Shown here piece by piece: positions 27,901 to 36,300 of a DNA stretch of 64,000 nt (the stretch's first letter is position 1; every line of letters begins with the position of its first letter). Source of the DNA: CAVORB01 sp963698495 (lineage in GTDB: Bacteria > Pseudomonadota > Gammaproteobacteria > Chromatiales > Chromatiaceae). Location: assembly GCA_963698495.1 (NCBI GenBank), contig CAVORB010000009.1, forward strand, positions 186,001-250,000, given 5' to 3'. Both the position numbers and the translations under genes were made by a program. A model generated the notes under the pieces. The model saw only the letters and a list, made by a program, of their open reading frames with translations. It did no database searches and had not been told where the DNA came from.

Positions 27901-28452
27901 GGCACGCTGACCTTCACCGCGGGCCAGACGCAGGAGACGGTTTCGGTGCCGATCACCAACGATGGGGACCCGGAGAGCAGCGAGAGCTTCACGCTCACTC
28001 TCACCAGCGCCGACACCAACACCGTGAACGCCAGCGCCACCATCCTCGATGACGACAGCGCCGGCACCTTGCCCGCCTGCGGCGAGCCGACCTACAACAA
28101 AGCCACCGAGACGGCGGCCTTCATCTGGAACGACTGCGGCACCAACGACTGGCACGTGCGGGTCACCGCCGGCGGGCAGTTCGTGTCCTACCAGGGCACG
28201 CTGACCTCGAATCAGGCCTTTGCGAGTCTCGCCGCCTTCTCCTACGAGGCCAACGACGTGCTGCCGCCCAACTATGTGATGAATGTAGGCAATACCGGGC
28301 ATGACGGGCTGGACTACAGCCTCCAGTCAGGGGCCGCGGCGTGCTTCACGCTCGATGCCCCGAGCAACCTGCCGGTGTACGCCGGGTCCAATCGGGTCAC
28401 CGTCGGCAACACGGTGAACTCGGTCGACTACGGCCCCTGCACGCCGCTGTAA
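24991..28452 (+). CDS. Giant secreted protein 1: FG-GAP, ASPIC/UnbV, Calx-beta and four-Cys domains
   Basis: ATG 24991 follows AGGAG at ideal spacing. The 1153 residues begin with a signal peptide (cleavage near ALA-28). Calcium-type DxDxDG motifs occur near residues 53 (DANGDSYAD), 115 (DWDNDGDKD), 290 (DFNGDLRTD), 490 (DLDNDMDLD) and 548 (DYDNDGRLD), as in FG-GAP/VCBS beta-propeller blades; an extra domain (about 318-442) interrupts them. An ASPIC/UnbV domain spans about 584-669. Then follow Calx-beta (678-786), four-Cys domain (790-912), Calx-beta (915-1025) and four-Cys domain (1028-1150). No LPXTG, PEP-CTERM or other sorting tail. Likely an extracellular calcium-binding matrix protein; that role is inferred. 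Confidence 0.88.
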   Translation: MNDLMRHAFSPLGAAAVVFTLGTSVALADIQFQDVSSLVGITQTGETYGTGFVDANGDSYADIYSDNHQWTPTTFYFNQAGGLAAAGGRQFDDLADQVLIGFDYRPDTHSMASADWDNDGDKDIMEVTGAGYLFPMWENEGTGTFLNRRGELGFAYPTTWSRRGNMPVGGRAPLFFDMAPMDGLLDVLVMARDNYPAYRTPTAMFRQQTAANGDPLFVLDESTGVDLVNDVACHYAVLAELTGDGVQDVICSDSARVQRVWDVTQLPFRELRGVIGDTLYNAWPYDLAVGDFNGDLRTDLFTATAASSTNVVDTVSDRVIHGWFDGNTAFDSGFNFSAVGTVTFEFDWWSRIEEIFIGAAGTQPASSSYLPTYPDQVRGAAPRHILFTLTAAQAQGIAPRDPNVTRGIYIGVVNGQWQVRFSGIDSWNVGMVIRASTSLSQLAAVGGVRLGQPTNGSVSLLLQNESHQLVDSSNLIQSVNRSCSSTAAGDLDNDMDLDVYVGCTGDLSNLPNIIYENQGNGSFIPVPQAGGAEGQMPEGRLDTVSLADYDNDGRLDVLLTNGQLFRPMSYAGRMQLFRNTGASGNHWIQADLEGVTSNRDGIGAIVYASTPDGKIQLREQGNGVHKKSQDFPRIHFGLAQNTTVNLEVHWPSGVVDNFNGLAADQIYNLVEGTGGNAGYVLSAGNVTVTENAGTAVFTVNLSPAPGAGESVVVGFQTQDGSAVAGSDYTTTAGTLTFTAGQTQDTVSVPITDDATPESDESFSLQLTSADTNTVNATGTILDDDSGGTLPACGQPAYDKATESAVFVWNDCGTSDWHLRVTAGGQVVSYQGTLTSDQGFTTMSPFSFESNDVLPPNYVMNVGNTGQDGLDFSFPTGAAVCFTLDSPSNLPVYAGSDRVLMGSAMSLPDFGACDASGFILSAGDVTVTENAGTAVFTVNLSPAPGAGESVVAGYQTQDGSAVAGSDYTTTAGTLTFTAGQTQETVSVPITNDGDPESSESFTLTLTSADTNTVNASATILDDDSAGTLPACGEPTYNKATETAAFIWNDCGTNDWHVRVTAGGQFVSYQGTLTSNQAFASLAAFSYEANDVLPPNYVMNVGNTGHDGLDYSLQSGAAACFTLDAPSNLPVYAGSNRVTVGNTVNSVDYGPCTPL

Positions 28453-28550
28453 GCTCCGCGCCGGCCGCCCGCGCAGCAGCGCGGGTGGGCTGGAGGCGGT
28501 GAGAAGAGCAGGGCAGCCGCCGGCCGATCGGCAATCAGCGATCACCGGCG
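27562..28550 (+). repeat. Long direct repeat, copy 1 (989 bp)
   Basis: Read base by base, I see no difference from 31611-32599. It covers the end of one four-Cys domain, a Calx-beta and a four-Cys domain of gene 1, the stop codon and 98 bases of trailer. Confidence 0.85.
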
Positions 28551-28557
28551 GCCGCCC
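28511..28557 (+). terminator. GC-rich hairpin after giant paralogue 1
   Basis: GGGCAGCCGCCGG pairs with CCGGCGGCCGCCC (one mismatch), followed by GCTGGCATTTT. A smaller CCCGCGC-AGCA-GCGCGGG hairpin precedes it right after the stop. Terminator or partial attenuator before paralogue 2. Confidence 0.5.
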
Positions 28558-28622
28558 GCTGGCATTTTGAGACAACACAGAAGACGAGGCCCCGCCGTAG
28601 CAGTGGGGTCGGGAGCCCACGG

Positions 28623-31600
28623 ATGAGACGTTCACCCACTACACCAACCAACCAGACACACACTTTCGAGGCCGGATCCCCGAAAAGCACCCGGCGTCTT
28701 GTGCTCATCGCAGGGTCGACGCTACTGCTCGGGCTGCCCCTGGCAGTGCAAGCCGACATCGTCGCCAACCAGTTTGCGGAGGCCACTGCCGGGGGCGTGC
28801 CGGTGATCGACAGCCCCGGGGAGACCTGGGGCGGCTCCTGGGGCGATTTCGATGGTGACGGCGATCCCGACCTGTGGATGGGCAAGCACCAGTTCACGCC
28901 CAGCGCCCTGTTCCGCAACAACGGCAACGGCAGCTTCACCGACGTCATCGACAGCGCCGTGATCAATGCCGTCGACCACTACACCGACGACACCCATGGC
29001 GCTGCGTGGGCGGACTTCGACAACGACGGCGACCAGGACCTGATCGAGGTCTGCGGCGCCGGCGCCGGGGCGGTCGGCACCGACCCCGTCATCAGCGACA
29101 ACTGGCGCAACAACCTCTACGTCAACAGCGGCGGCATCCTCGCCGAGGACGCCCTGAGCTACGGCGAGATCGAATACCCCACCGGGCGCTCGCGCACCCC
29201 CCTGTGGCTCGATTTCGACACCGACGGTCTGCTCGATTTCGCCATCTCCGCCCTGCAGACGACTCCCGAGCAGGCCCCCTCGGCGGTGCTGCGGCAGGAG
29301 CTGCTCGGCTTCTTCGATGCCAATGCCGCGACCGGCTTCCCCGGCGGCAGCTGCCAGAACATGATGCTCGGGCACCTCGGTCCCGGCGGCGAGCCCGCGC
29401 TGATCTGCGGTGGCGGTGTGCAGATCCAGAGCATCCACGACATCTCCGTCGAACCCTTCATCGACCTGCGCCCGGTCCTGGGCAACGCCGTCTTCAACGC
29501 CTTTGTCTACGATATGGCCATCGGCGACTTCAACGGCGACCTGCGCCCGGACATTTTCGCCGGCATCACCCCTCCCAGCCTCTCCGCGGCGCTGCGCGTC
29601 GGGCCGGCCAACGACCGCATTCACGCCTATCTCGCGCCCTCCGCGACAGAACGCGGGTTCTCCTTCACCGCACCGGGCGATGTGGTGATCGAATTCGGCT
29701 GGGAGACCGACGAGCAGGACATCTTCCTCGGCGCCAACGCCGTGCCCCCGCCGGCGGACGCCGATCAGGGGCTGCAGGGGCCCGATCGTTTCCCCCATCA
29801 CGTGCAGTTCACCCTCTCCACCTCCAACTCCAGCTATCTGGGGATGTCTGGCAATCGCAGCGCCGGGATCTACATCGGCTATGTCAGTGGCCGGTGGGAG
29901 GTACGGGTGGTCAACGCCGGCGCCGATGTCAACGTCCTCGTGCGTGCCGGCGGCATCTCCGCCCCGGCCGCCATCGGCGATACCAGCCTCACCCAAGGTG
30001 CCCCCGTTGCCCCGGCGTTCTTCGAGAATCAACCCGGGGGGCTGGTTGCACTCGCCACGGGTGACGTCTTCCTTGATCCGCTTGCCAGTGTCCAGACCTA
30101 CGCCCGGTCCGTCGTGGCTGGCGACCTCGACAACGACATGGACCTCGATGTCTACGTTGGATCCAGCGGGCGTGTGGCCAACGTGCCCAACCTCCTGTTC
30201 GACAACCAGGGCGACGGCACCTTCCGCCTGGTGAGCAACGGCGCGGGCGCCGCTGGCGCCAGCCTCGGGCGCACCGACACCGTGACCCTGGTCGACTACG
30301 ACCAGGACGGCTTTCTCGATCTCTTCGCTACCCAGGGCAACTACCCCGCGCCCTTCTCCTACGACGCCCAGCAGCAGCTCTTCCGCAACCAAGGCAACGC
30401 CAACCACTGGGTGCTGATCAACCTGAGAGGGGTTATCTCCAACCGCGACGGCGTTGGTGCCGTCGTCTACGCCAGCACCCCCGACGGCAAGATCCAGCTG
30501 CGCGAGCAGGCCAACGGGGTTCACCGCTACGCCCAGGACTACGTACAGACCCACTTCGGCCTGGGGGCCAACACCACCGTCGATCTCGAGGTGCACTGGC
30601 CGAGTGGTGTGGTCGAGAGTTTCAACGACCTGGCCGCGGACCAGATCTACACCCTGGTCGAAGGCACCGGCGGCGGTGGCGGCGGTCCCACTTCCCCCAC
30701 CTGCGGCGAGCCGACCTACGACAAGGCCAGCGAATCGGCGCTGTTTGTATGGAACGACTGCGGCACCAACGACTGGCACGTGCGGGTGACCGCCGGCGGT
30801 CAGACGCTCTCCTACCAGGGTAGCCTGACCTCGGACGTGGGCTTCACCACCATGACGGCCTTCTCCTACGAGGGCAATGACGTGCTGCCGCCGAACTACG
30901 TCATGAACGTTGGCAACACGGGGCAGGATGGGCTCGACTTCAGCTTTGCGGCGGGTGCGAACGTGTGCCTGACGCTCGACTCGCCAAGCCTGCCGGTGTA
31001 CGCCGGCGCCAACCGAGTGCTCGTGGACAGCGCCGTGAGCCTGCCCGACTTCGGGGCGTGCGATGCCAGCGGCTTCATCCTCAGCGCCGGCAATGTGACG
31101 GTGGACGAGGGTGCGGGGACGGCGGTGTTCACGGTCAATCTCTCACCCGCCCCGGGCTCTGGTCAATCCGTGGTGGTGAGCTACCAGACCCAGAACGGCA
31201 GCGCCGTTGCCGGCAGCGACTACACGACCACAGCCGGTACGCTGACCTATACCCAAGGGCAGACGCAGAAGACGGTCTCGGTACCGATCACCGACGACGC
31301 CACCGCCGAGGGTACCGAGAGCTTCAGCCTGCAGCTCAGCAGTGCCGTGACCAACGCGGTGAGCGCCACGGCGAGCATCCTCGACAACGACGGCGGTTCC
31401 ACCCTGCCCGCGTGCGGACAGCCGAGCTACGACAAGGCAACCGAGACGGCGGCCTTCATCTGGAACGACTGCGGCACCAACGACTGGCACGTGCGGGTCA
31501 CCGCTGGCGGGCAGGTGGTCTCCTACCAGGGCACCCTCACCTCGGATCAGGGCTTCACCACCATGAGTCCCTTCTCCTTCGAGGCTAACGACGTGCTGCC

Positions 31601-32501
31601 GCCCAACTACGTGATGAATGTGGGCAACACCGGCCAGGACGGGCTCGACTTCAGCTTCCCCACGGGGGCGGCGGTGTGCTTCACGCTGGACAGCCCGAGC
31701 AACCTGCCGGTGTACGCCGGATCGGATCGGGTTCTCATGGGCAGCGCCATGAGCCTGCCGGACTTCGGGGCGTGTGACGCCAGCGGCTTCATCCTCAGCG
31801 CCGGCGACGTGACGGTGACCGAGAACGCCGGAACGGCGGTATTCACCGTCAACCTCTCGCCCGCGCCCGGCGCCGGGGAGTCGGTGGTCGCGGGCTACCA
31901 GACCCAGGACGGCAGCGCAGTTGCCGGCAGCGACTACACGACCACCGCCGGCACGCTGACCTTCACCGCGGGCCAGACGCAGGAGACGGTTTCGGTGCCG
32001 ATCACCAACGATGGGGACCCGGAGAGCAGCGAGAGCTTCACGCTCACTCTCACCAGCGCCGACACCAACACCGTGAACGCCAGCGCCACCATCCTCGATG
32101 ACGACAGCGCCGGCACCTTGCCCGCCTGCGGCGAGCCGACCTACAACAAAGCCACCGAGACGGCGGCCTTCATCTGGAACGACTGCGGCACCAACGACTG
32201 GCACGTGCGGGTCACCGCCGGCGGGCAGTTCGTGTCCTACCAGGGCACGCTGACCTCGAATCAGGCCTTTGCGAGTCTCGCCGCCTTCTCCTACGAGGCC
32301 AACGACGTGCTGCCGCCCAACTATGTGATGAATGTAGGCAATACCGGGCATGACGGGCTGGACTACAGCCTCCAGTCAGGGGCCGCGGCGTGCTTCACGC
32401 TCGATGCCCCGAGCAACCTGCCGGTGTACGCCGGGTCCAATCGGGTCACCGTCGGCAACACGGTGAACTCGGTCGACTACGGCCCCTGCACGCCGCTGTA
32501 A
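28623..32501 (+). CDS. Giant secreted protein 2: FG-GAP, ASPIC/UnbV, Calx-beta and four-Cys domains
   Basis: 1292 residues. Signal peptide with hydrophobic core LVLIAGSTLLLGLPLAVQA; ATG preceded by GGGAG. DxDxDG motifs near residues 75, 132, 197, 302, 501 and 558; the propeller insert ends in GIYIGYVSGRWEVRVV. ASPIC/UnbV at about 593-679, a GGGGGG linker, then four-Cys (693-813), Calx-beta (817-924), four-Cys (930-1052), Calx-beta (1055-1164) and four-Cys (1168-1290). The N-terminal half differs clearly from proteins 1 and 3, but the last 890 coding bases are the same as in gene 1. No own sigma-54 promoter was found in the 170-base gap, so it may be read through from gene 1. Confidence 0.88.
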   Translation: MRRSPTTPTNQTHTFEAGSPKSTRRLVLIAGSTLLLGLPLAVQADIVANQFAEATAGGVPVIDSPGETWGGSWGDFDGDGDPDLWMGKHQFTPSALFRNNGNGSFTDVIDSAVINAVDHYTDDTHGAAWADFDNDGDQDLIEVCGAGAGAVGTDPVISDNWRNNLYVNSGGILAEDALSYGEIEYPTGRSRTPLWLDFDTDGLLDFAISALQTTPEQAPSAVLRQELLGFFDANAATGFPGGSCQNMMLGHLGPGGEPALICGGGVQIQSIHDISVEPFIDLRPVLGNAVFNAFVYDMAIGDFNGDLRPDIFAGITPPSLSAALRVGPANDRIHAYLAPSATERGFSFTAPGDVVIEFGWETDEQDIFLGANAVPPPADADQGLQGPDRFPHHVQFTLSTSNSSYLGMSGNRSAGIYIGYVSGRWEVRVVNAGADVNVLVRAGGISAPAAIGDTSLTQGAPVAPAFFENQPGGLVALATGDVFLDPLASVQTYARSVVAGDLDNDMDLDVYVGSSGRVANVPNLLFDNQGDGTFRLVSNGAGAAGASLGRTDTVTLVDYDQDGFLDLFATQGNYPAPFSYDAQQQLFRNQGNANHWVLINLRGVISNRDGVGAVVYASTPDGKIQLREQANGVHRYAQDYVQTHFGLGANTTVDLEVHWPSGVVESFNDLAADQIYTLVEGTGGGGGGPTSPTCGEPTYDKASESALFVWNDCGTNDWHVRVTAGGQTLSYQGSLTSDVGFTTMTAFSYEGNDVLPPNYVMNVGNTGQDGLDFSFAAGANVCLTLDSPSLPVYAGANRVLVDSAVSLPDFGACDASGFILSAGNVTVDEGAGTAVFTVNLSPAPGSGQSVVVSYQTQNGSAVAGSDYTTTAGTLTYTQGQTQKTVSVPITDDATAEGTESFSLQLSSAVTNAVSATASILDNDGGSTLPACGQPSYDKATETAAFIWNDCGTNDWHVRVTAGGQVVSYQGTLTSDQGFTTMSPFSFEANDVLPPNYVMNVGNTGQDGLDFSFPTGAAVCFTLDSPSNLPVYAGSDRVLMGSAMSLPDFGACDASGFILSAGDVTVTENAGTAVFTVNLSPAPGAGESVVAGYQTQDGSAVAGSDYTTTAGTLTFTAGQTQETVSVPITNDGDPESSESFTLTLTSADTNTVNASATILDDDSAGTLPACGEPTYNKATETAAFIWNDCGTNDWHVRVTAGGQFVSYQGTLTSNQAFASLAAFSYEANDVLPPNYVMNVGNTGHDGLDYSLQSGAAACFTLDAPSNLPVYAGSNRVTVGNTVNSVDYGPCTPL
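30582..31141 (+). repeat. Near-identical block shared by giant genes 2 and 3 (copy in gene 2)
   Basis: Matches 35326-35885 with nine differences that I can count, all at synonymous third codon positions; the first 240 or so bases show none. Covers the end of ASPIC/UnbV, the Gly linker, the first four-Cys domain and the start of Calx-beta. Confidence 0.8.
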
Positions 32502-32599
32502 GCTCCGCGCCGGCCGCCCGCGCAGCAGCGCGGGTGGGCTGGAGGCGGTGAGAAGAGCAGGGCAGCCGCCGGCCGATCGGCAATCAGCGATCACCGGCG
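31611..32599 (+). repeat. Long direct repeat, copy 2 (989 bp)
   Basis: Same sequence as 27562-28550, offset 4049 bases. The right boundary cuts the trailer hairpin: only part of its second arm (CACCGGCG) is kept and AAGGAGACC follows. Confidence 0.85.
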
Positions 32600-33261
32600 A
32601 AGGAGACCGCAACAGCGCTGGTTTGCAGTGCCAGCGACCATTTCAAGAATCCAACCGTCCGCAGGATCGGGCGTTTCGCTCGGCTGAGCGCTCGCTATTT
32701 CTCAGTCGCGTGCCGACGCATTGCCCTCTGCCATGCGTTCCATGAATGTCGCAAATCCCTTCTCCCAATTCAGGGGCACGGTCATCCGCTGCCCCTCGCA
32801 GCAGTGCAAGCCGCAGTTGCTGCGCAGCAGGATCCGGGGATTACCCTCTCATTAGTTGATGGTTCCAAGGTAATTCCGATGCGGGGCTCTGAGGGCTTGC
32901 GCAAGGTCGCCTCGTCGCGCGCGCATCATCCGTCGTGGGGCGTCCGCGCAGGCTGATCTGATTCGGGCCGCAGATCCACTTTTCTCGCGAGACCCAAACT
33001 GTAAAGGAGAGGGAACACTATGACAGGGGGTTCCACCTCCGTTCCGCACCTCAATGACCTCGGAGAGCGGTTTTCACGTTTCGCGGGGACTAACCGGGAA
33101 GGCGGGTCCGTGGTAAACCTGACCGGTGAGACGTTCAAGAACCACGCGTCGTGGGTGGCCTTCTGCCTTTGGCCAGCATGGTCAATGATCAGGTCACAGA
33201 AGAACCTCGGATGGAAGTCTTGAAGGGTGGGCTGCCGTCGGTTTCGAGTCACGGACGCAAC
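32600..33261. other. Intergenic region between giant paralogues 2 and 3
   Basis: No gene seen. Holds a CGCTGG/CCAGCG hairpin near 32617-32638, a degenerate copy of the palindromic element at 33134-33192, and ends at a sigma-54 promoter. Confidence 0.5.
33134..33192. repeat. Composite palindromic element, degenerate copy D
   Basis: Retains CAAGAACCAC...GTGGGTGGC and TTTGGCCAGCATGGTCAAT followed by GATCAGG, matching the right half of copy A with changes that spoil the palindromes. Confidence 0.55.
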
Positions 33262-33279
33262 GTTGGCCGGCAATTTGCA
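33262..33279 (+). promoter_or_regulatory. Sigma-54 promoter (-24/-12), copy 3
   Basis: TTGGCCGGCAATTTGCAT: TTGG, GG-N10-GC spacing and TTTGCAT, nearly the same as copies 1 and 2. It ends 78 bases before the ATG of giant paralogue 3. Confidence 0.78.
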
Positions 33280-33357
33280 TACTCGCCCGTGCAGCACTTT
33301 GCCCCAACACGGACAGACTGATCCCGCCGGGGTCGCTCTTAAGAATAGGAGGACTTG

Positions 33358-36300
33358 ATGAATATTGTGACGCGCCATGCTCTCTCGCACGCGCGGGCAG
33401 CCGCGTTAATGCTGACGCTTGGCAGCTCGGCCGCCCTTGCCGAGATCCAATTCCAAGATGTGAGCGCCTTGGCTGGGATCACCGCGACCGGTGAGACGTA
33501 CGGAACCGGATTCATGGATGCCAATGGCGACGGTTATGCCGACATCTACGCCGACATGCATCAGTGGACGCCCGCGGTGTTCTACTTCAACCAGCCTGGC
33601 GGACCGGTGGCCGCTGGCGGTCGTCAATTCACTGACCTTGCGGATCAGGTCCTGACGGGTGCCGCCACGATTCCAGACGGCGGCAGGGTGCCGCTGGGAG
33701 ACTGGAACCCGGACACCCATGGCATCGGCTCGGTCGATTGGGACAACGATGGCGACAAGGACCTCATGGAGGTCACGGGAGCGGGTTACATCTTCCCGAT
33801 GTGGGAGAACCTCGGCACGGGGACCTTCGACAACCGCGGGGGAGAACTCGGATTCACCTATCCCGAGACCTGGGCGCGGGCCGGACGCATGCCCACGGGC
33901 GGGCGCGAGCCGTTGTTCTTCGACCTGCCTCCCATGGACGGCTTGCTCGATGTGCTCATCACCGCCCGGGACAACCATCCCGCGTATCGTACGCCCACCG
34001 CCATGTTCAGGCAGGAAACCGCCGCGAATGGGGATCCCCTGTTCGTGATCGACGAGTCCACCGGTGTGGACCTGATCAACGACGTCGCCTGCCAGCATGC
34101 GGTGCTGATCGAGTTGACCGGAGACGGGGTTCAGGAGGTCATCTGCTCGGACTCGGCGAAGGTGCAGCGCGTGTGGGACGTCACCCAGCTGCCGTTCCAG
34201 GAGCTGCGCGGGACGATCGGCGACGATCTCTACATTGCCTGGCCCTACGACCTGGCGGTCGGTGACTTCAACGGCGACCTGCTCAGCGATATCTTTGGAC
34301 CTGGCGGTTCGTCGGCAGCGAACGTGGTGAGCCCCGTCGGCAATAGCGCGGTGTATGCCTGGTTCAATCCCAACGTCCCCTTCGATGCGGGTTTCAACTT
34401 CACTGCGGTCGGTGCGGTGACCTTCGAGTTCGACTGGTGGACCGCTACGGAGGAGATCTTCATCGGCGCCGCGGGTTCAAATCCGCCGGACAGCAGCTAC
34501 CAGCTGACCTATCCGGGGCAGCTTCCCGGGCAGGCGCCGCGCCACATCTTGTTCACCTTGACGGCGGACCAGGCCCAGGGTCTCGCTCCGCTTAATCCGA
34601 CGGTGGACCGGGGCGTTTACATTGGATACGTCAACGGCCAATGGCAGGTGCGGATGACGGGCACCGGCTTCTATGAGGTGGGAATGGTGGTGCGTGCGTC
34701 CACGTCGATCTCCCAGATCGCGACGGTGGGTGGCGTCACGCTCGGACAGCCGACGGGCGGCTCACCCTACCTGTTCCTGCAGAACGCCAACCACCAGCTG
34801 GTCGACAGCTCGAACCTGATCCAGGCGGTCAATCGCTCCTGCGGTTCGGCCGCGGCGGGCGATCTGGACAACGACATGGATCTCGACGTCTACGTCGCCT
34901 GCACGGGCGAATTGTCCAACCTGCCCAATGTCGTCTACGAGAACCAGGGCGATGGCACCTTGGTACCCGTGCCGTTGGCCGGCGGCGCCGAGGGTCAGAT
35001 GCCCGAAGGGCGGGCGGACACCGTCAGCCTGGGCGATTACGACAACGACGGTCGGCTCGACGTGCTGGTGACCAACGGGCACCTGTTCAGGCCGTTCTCC
35101 TACGCCGGCCGGGTGCAGTTGTTCCGCAACACCGGCGGCAGCGGCAACCACTGGGTCCAGGCGGATCTGGAAGGCGTCACCTCGAACCGTGATGGTATAG
35201 GCGCGATCGTCTATGCCAGCACCCCCGACGGCAAGATCCAGATGCGCGAGCAGGGCAACGGAGCGCACAAGAAGTCCCAGGATTTCCCGCGCATCCACTT
35301 CGGTCTTGCCCAGAACACCACAGTGGATCTCGAGGTGCACTGGCCGAGTGGTGTGGTCGAGAGTTTCAACGACCTGGCCGCGGACCAGATCTACACCCTG
35401 GTCGAAGGCACCGGCGGCGGTGGCGGCGGTCCCACTTCCCCCACCTGCGGCGAGCCGACCTACGACAAGGCCAGCGAATCGGCGCTGTTTGTATGGAACG
35501 ACTGCGGCACCAACGACTGGCACGTGCGGGTGACCGCCGGCGGTCAGACGCTCTCCTACCAGGGCAGCCTGACCTCGGACGTGGGCTTCACCACCATGAC
35601 CGCCTTCTCCTACGAGGGCAATGACGTGCTGCCGCCGAACTACGTCATGAACGTTGGCAACACCGGGCAGGATGGGCTCGACTTCAGCTTTGCGGCGGGT
35701 GCGAACGTGTGCCTGACGCTCGACTCGCCAAGCCTGCCGGTGTACGCCGGCGCCAACCGAGTGCTCGTGGACAGCGCCGTGAGCCTGCCCGACTTCGGGG
35801 CGTGCGACGCCAGCGGCTTCATCCTCAGCGCCGGCAACGTGACGGTGGACGAGGGTGCGGGAACGGCAGTGTTCACCGTCAACCTCTCGCCCGCGCCCGG
35901 CACCGGTGAGTCGGTAGTGGTGAGCTACCAGACCCAGAACGGCAGCGCCGTTGCGGGCAGTGACTACACGACCACCGCCGGAACGCTGACCTATAATCAG
36001 GGCCAGACCCAGCAGACCGTCTCGGTGCCGGTTATCGACGACACGCTCGCTGAGGGCACAGAGAGCTTCGCCCTGCAGCTCAGCAGCGCCGTGACCAACG
36101 CCGTGAGCGCCACGGCGAGCATCCTCGACAACGATGGCGGTTCCACCGTGCCGGAGTGCGGTCAGCCGGTCTACGACAAGGCCAGCGAGTCGGCGCTGTT
36201 CGTGTGGAACGACTGCGGTACTGACGACTGGCACGTACGGGTCACCGCCGGCGGGCAGAGCCTCTCCTACCAGGGCAGCCTGACCTCCGACGTGGGCTTC

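Noticed and set aside
25909..28302. Long minus-strand frames over the giant genes (also 28722-30779, 31143-32351, 34762-36234 and 38231-41125)
   Set aside because: They mirror the repeated domains, lack any family pattern and arise from the GC-rich codon bias of the real plus-strand genes.
27025..28440. Possible CRISPR-like or satellite repeat because of recurring sequence
   Set aside because: The periodicity is that of protein domains (about 330-370 bases, in frame, with synonymous variation), not short direct repeats with spacers.
28360..28452. Cell-surface sorting signal (PEP-CTERM, LPXTG or autotransporter end) on the giant proteins
   Set aside because: The proteins end directly after the fourth Cys with CTPL or similar; no hydrophobic helix plus basic tail and no beta-barrel.
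28453..28622. Sigma-54 promoter upstream of giant gene 2
   Set aside because: CTGGCATTTTGAGACA near 28559 has a good -24 half but no GC at the correct -12 position.
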